64,000 nt of DNA from DATFQE01 sp963733845 (GTDB lineage Bacteria > Actinomycetota > Thermoleophilia > Gaiellales > Gaiellaceae): positions 620,001 through 684,000 of the forward strand of contig CAVTEM010000007.1 of assembly GCA_963733845.1 (NCBI GenBank). Direction: 5' to 3'. Below, piece after piece: positions 56,364-64,000 of this stretch. Under the pieces are notes generated by a model, which saw only the letters and a list, made by a program, of their open reading frames with translations, was not told the origin of the DNA and searched no databases. The number at the start of each line of letters is the position of its first letter. Positions within the stretch are counted from its first letter, which is position 1. The position numbers and the translations under genes were made by a program.

Positions 56364-57326
56364 AAGTTCCGCCGCCAGAGCAGGAAGCCGAGCGGCAGGA
56401 ACGCCGAGAGGAAGATGTACGGCGCGAGGCTCGTACGCGTGCTGTTCTCGCCGAGCGGCTTGGCTTCGCCCTCGCCCATGAACTCGCGCACGAAGTCGGC
56501 GGTGGCGCCCAGCTCGTCCTCGTCGAACGCCCGGCCGCCGCCGACGGAACCTGCGAGCGCACGCACCGACTCGTCGCTGCTCGGATCCGCCTGGTAGAGC
56601 GGATCCGGCGCGCCGCCGGAACGGAAGACGCGCTCGCCCTCCTTCCAGACGTGGACGACCGCCAATCCCGTGCCGCCGGTGCGGAAGGAGCCTCGAATCC
56701 GGCGCGGGCTGAAGACGCGGCTCTCGCCGTCCGTGAGGTAGACGACAAGGCGCTTCTTCGAGGAGGGCGCGAAGAAGTTGCGAGTCGGGACGGAGCGCAG
56801 CGCGTCGAAAGTGCTGGCGACGCGGTTCGCGCGCTGGAGCGGCGGCGGCCGGTCGACGGCCAACGTGCGGCGAACGGTCGCCTCGAAGGCCGCCTGGTTG
56901 GTCGTCGCGAGGAGGTGGGGCAGAGCGCGGTCGGTCAACGACGCGAGGCCCATCGGGATCTCGGGCAGCTCGCGGCGCAGGCGCAGCGCGGCGGCCTGCG
57001 CGCGCGAGAAGCGCGTGTCCTCGCCTGCCGCCTCGGAGGCGAGCATCGAGCGCGACGTGTCGAGGACGACGAACACCTCGGCGTCGGCGCGGGCGAGCCG
57101 GTCCTCCGTGGTGTCGATCGCCGGCTGCGCGGCTCCCAGCCCGATGAGGGCGGCGAGGACGACGAGCGCGATCGCGGCCAGTGGCTTCGAGGCCCGTGGC
57201 TCGGGCAGCTTCAGCGCGCTCCGCACCTCGCGACACACGGCGCTCCGTGAGCAGCATCACCGCGAGGGGAACGACCACGAGCAGCGCGACGAGGGCGGCA
57301 AGTGGGGTCAGGAACGTGACGTCCAT
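56360..57326 (-). CDS. BatA-like von Willebrand factor A membrane protein, one frame break
   Basis: About 321 residues. The N-terminus FLTPLAALVALLVVVPLAVM is a membrane helix; after LTERR the frame breaks at about 57238 (one extra base) and resumes REVRSALKLPEPRASKPLAA. A second helix (AIALVVLAALIGLGAA) leads to a VWA domain with the metal motif VVLDTSRSM (DxSxS) and LVVYLTDGESRVF. A C-terminal helix (LAPYIFLSAFLPLGFLLWRR) closes it. This is the last gene of the MoxR operon. BatA-like proteins are linked to envelope stress and aerotolerance, or to MoxR-assisted folding. Confidence 0.8.
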
Positions 57327-57329
57327 CGC

Positions 57330-57966
57330 TCAGTAACCGGTGCCCGGGCCGGCGGCGGACGCGCCGGCCGCGTCGGACCCGCCGGTGCCCACCCCGGCCC
57401 GGTCTCGCCGTTGCTGGTCGTCGGACTCGAGCAGCTGCAGCAGCAGCTCCAGGTTGAACTTCGCCTCCTCGTTGCCGCGGTCGAGCCGGATCGCACGGCG
57501 AAACTCGCCCGTGCTCCTGCGCAGGAGCACCGGCCCGTTCTGCGGGTCGCCGACCGCCTCCTCGAACGCGAGGATGGCCGAGAAGTTCGCCAGCGCCGAC
57601 GCCTGCCGGCGGGTGAGCGTGTGCGTCTCCGCCGTGGCGAGCCCGGCCTGCGTCTCCGCTCGCGACGCCGTGCGGGTCGGGTCGTAGGCGATGTTCGCCC
57701 GGGCGCGGCTGAGCTGGAAGCGCTGGGCGGCGACGCGCCAGGCGAGGTCGTCCTCGAGCGCGAGCACCGACTTCAGCGACGGCGTCCGCCCCTCGATCTT
57801 CCAGAGCCCACGGGCATCCGGAGCGACGCGGAAGCGGAGGTCGTCGCGCTCCATCGTCGACCGGGCGGCGAGCACGTCGCTCGCGAACAGGGCCAGCGCG
57901 GCCGCGGCTGCGAGCGCCACCACCCCGGCCAGGAACGCGTGCGCCGAGCAGGAGGCGCTTCTTCAC
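57330..57966 (-). CDS. Small anchored helical protein of the VWA operon, one frame break
   Basis: About 211 residues. GTG 57966 (overlapping the upstream stop, GTGA) encodes VKKRLLLGA; one extra base at about 57937 separates this from FLAGVVALAAAAALALFASD, together a signal anchor. The body is helical with a TPR-like repeat (GEFRRAIRLDRGNEEAKFNL, ELLLQLLESDDQQRRDRAG) and a glycine-rich tail. In related operons BatB/C/E-type TPR proteins occupy this slot. Specific role unknown. Confidence 0.6.
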
Positions 57967-58926
57967 GCGGCGTCCTCCTCGCGCACCAGGCGGCGCCAGG
58001 TCAGCCGGCCGCACAGGTGCTCGTTCAGCGCCAGCAGGAGCAGGATCAGCGCGCCGATGGCCGCGAGCGCGAGCGGGAACCCAGGTCCGCCACCGCTGCT
58101 GCTGCTCGCGGATGAGGGCGTCACGCCTGCGCTGGAGCTCGGGCCTCGTGACGAACGCGTCGTCGCCCAGCAGCCGCCGGAACACCTCGCGGTCGTCGGG
58201 CGCGGGCCGCAGGCCGACGATCTTCAGCGGCACGTTCTCGCGCTCGAAACGGATCAGCGTCTGCGTCAGCTGGGGGACGTCGAACTGCGAGTCGTCCAGG
58301 TCGCTGATCAGCAGGATGCCCAGGCCGGACCTGCCGTCGCGGCGCAGGACCTCGTAGGCGGTCTCGAGCCCGCGCGAGATCCGGGTGCCCGAGCGGAAGT
58401 TGCCCGACCACGGGTTCACCCGGCTGCCGCCACGGGTGGCCGCCTCGACGAGCCGGTTGTACTCGTCCCAAGGGGTGTCCTCCGGGACCTGGTATGTGCC
58501 GGCCGGGCAGGGCCGCGAGCCGCGGCGGATGCACGGGTACAGGCGCGCGCGTCCGAAATGGCGCATGAACGAGGCCATCTCGGTGCTCGCCGTCCCCGGA
58601 GGCACAGCCTCGTAGGCCACGTCCGAGAAGAGCACCATCCCGAAGGACTGACGCGACTGCTGGACATAGCGGAGCGCGTTCGCCGTGCGCAGGTGCGGGG
58701 TCGAGCCGATGCTCGCCGAGAGGTCGATGACGATCACGCCGCCCTCGCCGCCCGGGATCAGCGACGCGCCCGCGGCCGGGTCGTCGTCGCGGACGATCGC
58801 CCAGGCGCCGGCCAGCAGCGCGAGCAGCAACAGCGCGAGGCCGACGCGAACGACCGCCGTGCGCAGCAGGGGCAGGCGCAGCTCGCGCAGGTCGGCCAGC
58901 GGAATCGCACGGGGGTTGGCGGCCAC
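57963..58926 (-). CDS. BatB-like VWA membrane protein, one frame break
   Basis: About 320 residues. GTG 58926 has GGAG four bases upstream and overlaps the previous stop (TAGTG). A membrane helix (VVRVGLALLLLALLAGAWAI) precedes a VWA domain with VIVIDLSASIGSTPHLR (DxSxS) and GILLISDLDDSQFDVPQLTQ. The frame breaks at about 58089 by one extra base, resuming PGFPLALAAIGALILLLLAL as the C-terminal helix and ending LVREEDAA at 57963. Its partner VWA gene lies two genes on. Confidence 0.8.
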
Positions 58927-59882
58927 TACTCTCCGGACGGTCTTCGCGCACATGCATCGTTGCGGAGGGAGCTCTCATCGCGCCCTCCGAGATCACCGTG
59001 TCGACATCGCCCGAGAGCTCGCCGATCTCCTCCTCCACGGGCGGGGGCTCCGACCACGCGAGTCGCCGCGTCTGCACGGCGAGGTCGTCGTTGTCGACGC
59101 GTCCGAGCTCGCTCGCCAGGCGCTCGAGTGCCGGCCTGACCTCGGACTCGTCCGGCGCCGTCGCCTGCAGGTGCAGCAGGGCCCGCTCGAGATCCGTGCG
59201 CCGCCGTGCCCGCCTGGCCTCGCGCCAGCGCTGCACGAAGCCGATCGGCACGAGCGGCACGAGCAGGAAGAGCGCAGCCAGGACGAGTGCGCCGGCCAGG
59301 CCGAGCGCGCCGGCAGCGAGGACGTTCGGGGAGACCCGGTACGTGGGCGCAGGCGTCTCGCGCGGGTCGGCGCGGAACGTCGGCTCGTTGAGGTTCGCTC
59401 CCAGCAGGCGGGTGGAGCCGGAGAGCACGGGCAGCTCGACACGCGTCGTCGTGCGCTCGCCGATCTCGGTCACGACGTACGAGACACGCACCTCGGGCAG
59501 CTCGAAGCGGCGTCCCTCCTCCTCGGGCAGGCACGGCTTGCCGCGCAGGCAGTCGAGCTCGTAGGTGTAGCGGAGATGGGTAGTGCCGCCGAGGTCCTCG
59601 CGCACACGCTCGCCGCTTCTGCACGCGGAAGGGTGCGAAGTTCTCCTCCACCCGGATGCTGTCGGGCCGCACGAACGCCCGGTCGAGCAGCACGTCGACC
59701 TGGGCGGTGAGCGGGTCGCCGTACAGGTACTCGTGCGGAAACACGTCTGCGCGGACCGCGATCAGGTCGGTCTGGAGGACCGGCCCCTTGACGCCGCGGT
59801 CGTCGCGGAGCTTGACGATCGCCGCGACCGTGGCTGCCGCCACGAGCACCGCCACTGCGGCCCACGCGAGCTTCCGCCTCAA
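58926..59882 (-). CDS. BatD-like membrane protein, two frame breaks
   Basis: About 318 residues. TTG 59882 (overlapping the DUF58 stop, TTGA) begins an N-terminal helix (LAWAAVAVLVAAATVAAIVK), then VLLDRAFVRPDSIRVEENFA. A break at about 59612 shifts to REDLGGTTHLRYTYELDCLR, a beta-rich stretch and helix LAGALVLAALFLLVPLVPIG. After a helical tail a second break at about 58975 restores the first frame (ESSLRNDACARRPSGE) and a TAG at 58926-58928. The two breaks compensate. The order helix, beta domain, helix resembles BatD, but sequence identity to BatD is not obvious. Confidence 0.55.
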   Translation of the reverse strand: MRRKLAWAAVAVLVAAATVAAIVKLRDDRGVKGPVLQTDLIAVRADVFPHEYLYGDPLTAQVDVLLDRAFVRPDSIRVEENFAPFRVQKRRACARGPRRHYPSPLHLRARLPARQAVPARGGGTPLRAARGACLVRRDRDRRAHDDACRAARALRLHPPAGSEPQRADVPRRPARDACAHVPGLPERPRCRRARPGRRTRPGCALPARAARADRLRAALARGQAGTAAHGSRAGPAAPAGDGAGRVRGQAGTRAPGERARTRRQRRPRRADAATRVVGAPARGGGDRRALGRCRHGDLGGRDESSLRNDACARRPSGE

Positions 59883-60811
59883 TTCAGCCGCACCCCGACG
59901 CCGTACATCCGGGCCTCGGCCCAGGACAGGAAGCCGCGAAAGATCTCGTCAGGGTCGGCGCTCGAGAGCAGGATCGGCTCGAGCCCGTACGCCGTCAGGC
60001 GGCCGAGGAGCGTCGCGATCCGCTCCTCGTTGCGCCGCCGCCGTGCGGTGGCCTCGCGCCGTGAGAGCCGCAGCAGCTTGAGCTTGCCGGCGGCGGGGTC
60101 CAGCACGGGCACGACGACCGAGCCGACCGGCGGGAAGCTCTGCTCCCAGATCGGATCCTGGATCACGACGGGCACGAGGTCCCACGGCAGCTCGAGCGCC
60201 TGGGCCCAGGCCTCCTCGTCCAGCGGCTCGATGAAGTCCGAGAGCAGGAACACGAAGGTGCCCGCCGGCAACGCCCGGCGCGCGTCGATCAGGTGGTGCA
60301 GGGCGCTCGTGACGTTGTCGGTCGGTGCCTTGAAGGTCGGATGCGGCAGCCGGCTCTCCTTCGTCCGCCAGAAGTCCTGTTGCGAGTGGGGCGGCCGCCA
60401 GAAGGGCTCGACGCCGCCCTCCGCGTAGTCCAGGTAGCCGAGCAGGCCGCGGGCACGCTGGGCGCTGTCCACGATCAACCTCCCGGCCTCGCGCATCACC
60501 GCCGGCTTCGAGAGCCACGGAAGCTCGTCGCCGAACAGCTCCATCTCGGGCCGGCGGTCGCAGACGAGGATGACGCGCGGTGCCTCCTCGGCGTAGTGCT
60601 CGCGAACGAGGAACTCGTCGCTGGAGCGGGCGGCCGAGAGCTTCGCGGACGCGTTCCAGTCGATCGTGCGCATGTCGTCGCCCGGGTGGTACGGGCGCGA
60701 TCCGGCCACGTCCGAGCCGGTCATGCGCCGGGCGCTCTGCAGGGAGCCGAACGCCAGTCCCACCAGGCGGCGCCGCGTCACGAGCGGGAACGTCAGCTCG
60801 CTGCCGGACAC
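59879..60811 (-). CDS. DUF58-family protein
   Basis: A 310-residue protein of the DUF58 family, whose genes nearly always follow moxR. The signature GSDVAGSRPYHPGDDMRTID, then WNASAKLSAARSSDEFLVRE is intact. The C-terminal half has a VWA-like fold (TFVFLLSDFIEPLDEEAWAQ). Family members may be MoxR clients or adaptors. The stop overlaps the next gene's TTG start. Confidence 0.92.
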   Translation of the reverse strand: MSGSELTFPLVTRRRLVGLAFGSLQSARRMTGSDVAGSRPYHPGDDMRTIDWNASAKLSAARSSDEFLVREHYAEEAPRVILVCDRRPEMELFGDELPWLSKPAVMREAGRLIVDSAQRARGLLGYLDYAEGGVEPFWRPPHSQQDFWRTKESRLPHPTFKAPTDNVTSALHHLIDARRALPAGTFVFLLSDFIEPLDEEAWAQALELPWDLVPVVIQDPIWEQSFPPVGSVVVPVLDPAAGKLKLLRLSRREATARRRRNEERIATLLGRLTAYGLEPILLSSADPDEIFRGFLSWAEARMYGVGVRLN

Positions 60812-60820
60812 GTCCTCCTC

Positions 60821-61870
60821 CTACTGCGCCGGTGGGCTTCCGAGTGGGAGCACCTCGCCGCCGAGCCGTGCCTCGGGCTTCGGCGCCAGCTCCAGGCACG
60901 AGCCCTTGAAGTCCTCCATCGTCCGCTCGCGGCCGCGCTTGCGCACCTCCACGAGGAACGTCGGCGTGAACAGCACCCGGTGTCCGATCACGGGCAGGAA
61001 GAGCGACTCGACGTCCTCGGGGACGACGTAGTCGCGGCCGTTCAGCAGCGCCCAGGCGCGGGCCGCCCGTTCGAGCGCGAGCGTGCCGCGGACGGAGGCG
61101 CCGATCGCCACGGCCTCGATCCGCCGGGTCGAGCGCACGAGCTCGACGACCCAGTGCTGGATGATGTCGTCGACGTACACCTCCTCCACCGCGTCCTGGA
61201 GGGCCTTGACGTCGCCGACGGTGAGCGCGGGCTCCATCCGGCCGAGCGGGTGCCCGTGGCGCTGGTCGCGGATGATCGCCAGCTCGTCGTCGGCGCCCGG
61301 ATAGCCGAGCGCGGTCTTGAGCAGGAAGCGGTCGAGCTGCGCCTCGGGCAGCGGGAACGTGCCCTCGAGCTCGATCGGGTTCTGGGTCGCGAGCACGAGG
61401 AACGGGTCCGGGAGCGTGCGCGTGACTCCGTCGACCGTGACCTGACGCTCGGCCATCGCCTCGAGCAGCGCCGACTGGGTCTTCGGCATCGCGCGGTTGA
61501 TCTCGTCGACCAGCACGACGTTGGCGAAGATCGGGCCCGGCCGGAACTCGAAGTCGCGCTGGCGCTGGTCGAAGATCGACAGCCCGGTGACGTCGGTCGG
61601 CTGCAGGTCGGGCGTGCACTGGATCCGCGAGGGCACGGCCTCTTCGACCGTCAGCGCGATCGCCCGTGCGAGCACCGTCTTCGCCGTCCCGGGAACGTCC
61701 TCCAGCAGCACGTGGCCCTGGCAGATCAGCGCGGCGAGGACGAGGCGAATCTCCTCGCGCTTGCCGCGGACGGCGACCTCGATGTTGTCGAGGAAGCGCT
61801 CGGCGCTGCGGGCCGCAAGCTCCAACTCCGGCTTCGTCTGTCTGTCCGCAGCCTCTGTCCTGCCGCTCAC
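60821..61870 (-). CDS. MoxR-family AAA+ ATPase
   Basis: A 349-residue AAA+ chaperone. Walker A: LLEDVPGTAKTVLARAIA; Walker B: VVLVDEINRAMPKTQSALLE; sensor 1 LVLATQNPIELEGTFPLPEA; and the MoxR-specific C-terminal lid helix region. It is the first gene of the operon and would act on the VWA and DUF58 proteins, for example by inserting metal or cofactor or maturing envelope complexes. Confidence 0.95.
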   Translation of the reverse strand: MSGRTEAADRQTKPELELAARSAERFLDNIEVAVRGKREEIRLVLAALICQGHVLLEDVPGTAKTVLARAIALTVEEAVPSRIQCTPDLQPTDVTGLSIFDQRQRDFEFRPGPIFANVVLVDEINRAMPKTQSALLEAMAERQVTVDGVTRTLPDPFLVLATQNPIELEGTFPLPEAQLDRFLLKTALGYPGADDELAIIRDQRHGHPLGRMEPALTVGDVKALQDAVEEVYVDDIIQHWVVELVRSTRRIEAVAIGASVRGTLALERAARAWALLNGRDYVVPEDVESLFLPVIGHRVLFTPTFLVEVRKRGRERTMEDFKGSCLELAPKPEARLGGEVLPLGSPPAQ

Positions 61871-61911
61871 CGTGCCGAAGTGTAGGGGCCGATATCGGCA
61901 CGGGACAAGGT

Positions 61912-62835
61912 TCAGATGTTGAAGCGCACGTTAAGGACGTCGCCGTCAGAGACGACATAGTCCTTGCCTTCAAGCCGTTGCAAGCCCTGAGCGGCGGCCT
62001 GCGCGTGCGACCCGAGCCGGACGAGATCGTCCCAGCGGATCACCTCGGCGCGGATGAAGCCGCGGGCGATGTCGGAGTGGATCGACTCGGCGGCCTCGAG
62101 CGCCGTCTGGCCGCGTCGGAGCGTCCACGCGCGCGCCTCGGTGTCCCCGGCGGTGATGAACGTGATCAGGTCGAGGGCGTCCGCGAGGCGCTGGACGACC
62201 TGGGCGAGCGCAGACGGCTTTCCGTCGCGGAAGGCCGCGGCCTCCTCCTCCGACAGCTCGGCGAGCTCGAGCTCGAGCTTGGCGTCGAGCTCGTCCGGGC
62301 CGTTGACGATCGGAAGCAGCGGCTTCGTGGTGAGCGGCTCGAGCTCGGCCGGAAGCTCACCCGCGTCCGCCAGGGAGGTGCCCGCCTCCACGTGCGCGAG
62401 CAGCTCCTCCAGCCGCGCGAGCTCGGCGCGCTTGGCGGGCTCGCCCGACTTCGCCTCCTTGACGACACGCTCGAGCCGGCGCTCGACGTGGTCGCGGTCG
62501 GCGACCTGCAGCTCGAGCTGGAGCGTCTCCAGGTCGCGCTCCGGCGCGGCGTTGGCGGAGAAGCCGTCGACGACGGCGAGGATCGCGTCCGTCTGACGCA
62601 GGTTGCCCAGCAGCTGCGCGCCCGTGCCGGGCACGTCGACGACGCGGATCGTCGCCGGCGTCACCTTGGCCGAGCGAATCACCTCGGCGACCTGCGTGAG
62701 CCGGTCGTCCGCGATCGAGGCCATGCCCACGTGCTCCTTGCCGTAGTCCGCCACCGCGCCGGCTCCCGTGAGCGCGTTGAACAGCGTCGTCTTCCCGGAA
62801 CCCGGCAGGCCCACGATTCCCACGGCGAGCGCCAT
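61912..62835 (-). CDS. YchF/OLA1-like P-loop NTPase with variant P-loop
   Basis: A 307-residue homologue of the universal ATPase YchF. The C-terminal TGS-related region is clear: GFIRAEVIRWDDLVRLGSHA, then RLEGKDYVVSDGDVLNVRFN. The middle helical hairpin is present (VERRLERVVKEAKSGEPAKR). But the P-loop reads GIVGLPGSGKTTLFNALT, not the almost invariant PNVGKS, and the protein is about 55 residues short. It may be a diverged paralogue with a different nucleotide or ribosome role. Confidence 0.8.
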   Translation of the reverse strand: MALAVGIVGLPGSGKTTLFNALTGAGAVADYGKEHVGMASIADDRLTQVAEVIRSAKVTPATIRVVDVPGTGAQLLGNLRQTDAILAVVDGFSANAAPERDLETLQLELQVADRDHVERRLERVVKEAKSGEPAKRAELARLEELLAHVEAGTSLADAGELPAELEPLTTKPLLPIVNGPDELDAKLELELAELSEEEAAAFRDGKPSALAQVVQRLADALDLITFITAGDTEARAWTLRRGQTALEAAESIHSDIARGFIRAEVIRWDDLVRLGSHAQAAAQGLQRLEGKDYVVSDGDVLNVRFNI

Positions 62836-62846
62836 GGCGGCTCAGG

Positions 62847-63407
62847 TTAGACGTGCGTGACGTGCCTCTGGAGCGACGCCAGCGCGCGGTGCTGGAGCGA
62901 CTTCACCGCTCCCTCGCTCTTGCCGAGGATGTTGGCGACGTCGGCGTTCGCGAAGCTGAAGACGAACTTCAGCGTCAGCACCTGCCGCTGCTCGGGCGAG
63001 AGCTCGGCGATCAACTCGAGCATGCTGGCGCGCCCGATCGAGTGCAGCGCGTGATGCTCGGCCGAGGCCTCCTCTGAACCGGGCGGCTCCGGGATCTCCT
63101 CCTCGGGCTGGACACGCTTGGCCGCCCGGAAGTGATCCATCGCCAGGTTGTGCGCGATCCGAAACAGCCACGCCGAAAAAGGCACTGCCTTCCACTCGAA
63201 GCGCCCGATCGCCTCGAGCATCCTCAGGAACGTCTGCGTGGTCAGGTCCTCGGCATCGTGGCGATTGCCCACGCTCAGGTGCAGGTAGCTGTAGATGCGG
63301 TCGAAGTGCAGGAGGTAGAGCTCCTCCAGCGCCTCCCGGTCGCCACGTTTGCCGCGCTCGACGAGGACGCGGACCTCCGCGACCGCGGTGCTGTTCCCTT
63401 CAGCCAT
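62847..63407 (-). CDS. Sigma-70 family (ECF-like) RNA polymerase sigma factor
   Basis: A 186-residue sigma factor with region 2 (LYLLHFDRIYSYLHLSVGNR, HDAEDLTTQTFLRMLEAIGR, FSAWLFRIAHNLAMDHFRAA) and region 4 (LSPEQRQVLTLKFVFSFANA, DVANILGKSEGAVKSLQHRA). The linker region 3 is absent, as in extracytoplasmic-function sigmas. ATG 63407 is preferred over TTG 63410. No anti-sigma gene is adjacent, which is unusual; regulation may rest on other mechanisms. Confidence 0.9.
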   Translation of the reverse strand: MAEGNSTAVAEVRVLVERGKRGDREALEELYLLHFDRIYSYLHLSVGNRHDAEDLTTQTFLRMLEAIGRFEWKAVPFSAWLFRIAHNLAMDHFRAAKRVQPEEEIPEPPGSEEASAEHHALHSIGRASMLELIAELSPEQRQVLTLKFVFSFANADVANILGKSEGAVKSLQHRALASLQRHVTHV

Positions 63408-63465
63408 CAAGGGGCAAGTGCCCCCGCGGGACGGATAGGTAACGCGGGTGCGGGTCGCGAAGCGG

Positions 63466-63690
63466 CTAGCCGCCGAACCCGAGCCGGCTCTCGCGAGCCG
63501 AGCGCTTCACGAAGACGACCTGGCGCAAGGCAACCGTGTAGACGCCGTCTTCCGCCTCGAAGCGGTGCGCGCCCTCGCTGCCGTTGCCGATCGCTTGCTC
63601 GAGCTCCTCGGCGACGGAGACCGGCACGAGCGCCGCGATCCCCTGCCCACCCTCGAAACCCACTTCGATGCGAATCCGTTCCTCAGCCAC
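63466..63690 (-). CDS. Small conserved protein next to methylmalonyl-CoA epimerase
   Basis: A 74-residue protein starting at GTG 63690 (MAEERIRIEVGFEGGQGIAA). It continues VPVSVAEELEQAIGNGSEGA and VYTVALRQVVFVKRSARESR. The compact alpha-beta layout recalls DUF3107-type small actinobacterial proteins, though the match is not firm. Its start overlaps the epimerase gene's stop by eight bases. Function unknown. Confidence 0.55.
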   Translation of the reverse strand: MAEERIRIEVGFEGGQGIAALVPVSVAEELEQAIGNGSEGAHRFEAEDGVYTVALRQVVFVKRSARESRLGFGG

Positions 63691-64000
63691 TCGAAACCAC
63701 CTCCGTCAGGACGCCGTGAACGGAATCCGGGTGAACGAACGCGACCTGCAAACCGTACAGGCCGAGGCGGGGGGTCTCGTCGATCAGCTGAGCGCCCTCG
63801 TCTACGAGCTCGGCCAGCGCCGCACCGACGTCGTCCACCCAGTACGCAACGTGGTGCATTCCCGGCCCGCGCTTCACCAGGAACCGGCCCACGGGCGTGT
63901 CCTCGCCCAGTGCGCCGAGGAGCTCGACGCGGCTGTCGCCGACCTTGAGCGCGATCGCCTCCACGCCCTGCTCGGCGAGGGTCTCGCGATGCTCGAGCTC
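63683..64000 (-). CDS. mce: Methylmalonyl-CoA epimerase, N-terminus beyond window
   Basis: The last 105 or so residues of a vicinal-oxygen-chelate-fold epimerase that interconverts (R)- and (S)-methylmalonyl-CoA in propionate metabolism. VGDSRVELLGALGEDTPVGR, GPGMHHVAYWVDDVGAALAE (metal His) and VHPDSVHGVLTEVV are typical of the C-terminal half. The gene continues past position 64000. Mutase genes may lie further in that direction but cannot be seen. Confidence 0.88.
   Translation of the reverse strand, partial: ELEHRETLAEQGVEAIALKVGDSRVELLGALGEDTPVGRFLVKRGPGMHHVAYWVDDVGAALAELVDEGAQLIDETPRLGLYGLQVAFVHPDSVHGVLTEVVSSG

Overview
The window is very GC-rich and dense with genes that use GTG and TTG starts and overlap by a few bases. 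A CIRCE/HrcA-type groES promoter, Actinobacteria-style lipoproteins, a SARP-type regulator, a 14-gene nuo operon and many Actinobacteria-like small proteins point to an actinomycete. The flavour is of a deep-branching, Thermoleophilia/Gaiella-like lineage; that placement is inferred from protein character, not from a search. No tRNA, rRNA, CRISPR array, transposase or phage gene was seen, and no gene-free stretch exceeds about 300 bases.

Layout. 1-2.5 kb: groEL (cut by the window edge) and groES under a CIRCE operator, then divergent Nudix and ASCH genes and a zinc-ribbon protein. 2.7-9.2 kb: E1alpha, E1beta and E2 of a 2-oxoacid dehydrogenase, a hotdog thioesterase, a DUF6058-like protein, and lipB-lipA, which make the lipoyl cofactor that E2 needs. 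9.2-21.8 kb: an accessory 'exoprotein island'. It holds an orphan sugar-type binding lipoprotein, two paralogous lipoproteins, two large Asp-box/BNR-repeat exoproteins, an M6 (immune-inhibitor-A-like) metalloprotease, four paralogous small secreted proteins, an Arc-type ribbon-helix-helix regulator beside a perfect palindrome, and a family of look-alike hairpins. 21.8-27 kb: fumarase with a pair of strong palindromes, ferredoxin-NADP reductase, multicopper oxidase and an IscA-type Fe-S protein.

27.1-41.0 kb: the complete complex I operon nuoABCDEFGHIJKLMN. 41-49.7 kb: metallophosphoesterase, a membrane class III nucleotidyl cyclase, MBL hydrolase, DUF1028, a tandem pair of cupin-TPR proteins, a short Ldh-family oxidoreductase, HAD phosphatase, a previously easy-to-miss 38-residue membrane protein, and the Mrp/ApbC Fe-S carrier. 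49.9-56.4 kb: a SARP regulator fused to half of a peptide-binding protein, a membrane protein, inositol-phosphatase-like and DUF1015 proteins, an OB-HD hydrolase and a DMT transporter. 56.4-61.9 kb: a MoxR-DUF58-BatD-like-VWA-TPR-VWA operon. 61.9-64 kb: YchF-like NTPase, an ECF-like sigma factor, a small protein and the end of methylmalonyl-CoA epimerase.

An important caveat: at least sixteen genes carry single-base frame breaks, most of them a net +1 base. The affected genes include groEL, nuoM, mrp and nearly the whole VWA operon. The protein on either side of each break is otherwise well conserved, so most look like sequencing or assembly insertions rather than true pseudogenes. I annotate each as one gene and give the approximate break position.

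The genes combine into a respiring heterotroph: a lipoylated 2-oxoacid dehydrogenase, fumarase and complex I feed an aerobic chain, with Fe-S assembly factors (IscA-like, Mrp) nearby, alongside a large secreted-protein programme that looks locally regulated and largely undescribed.
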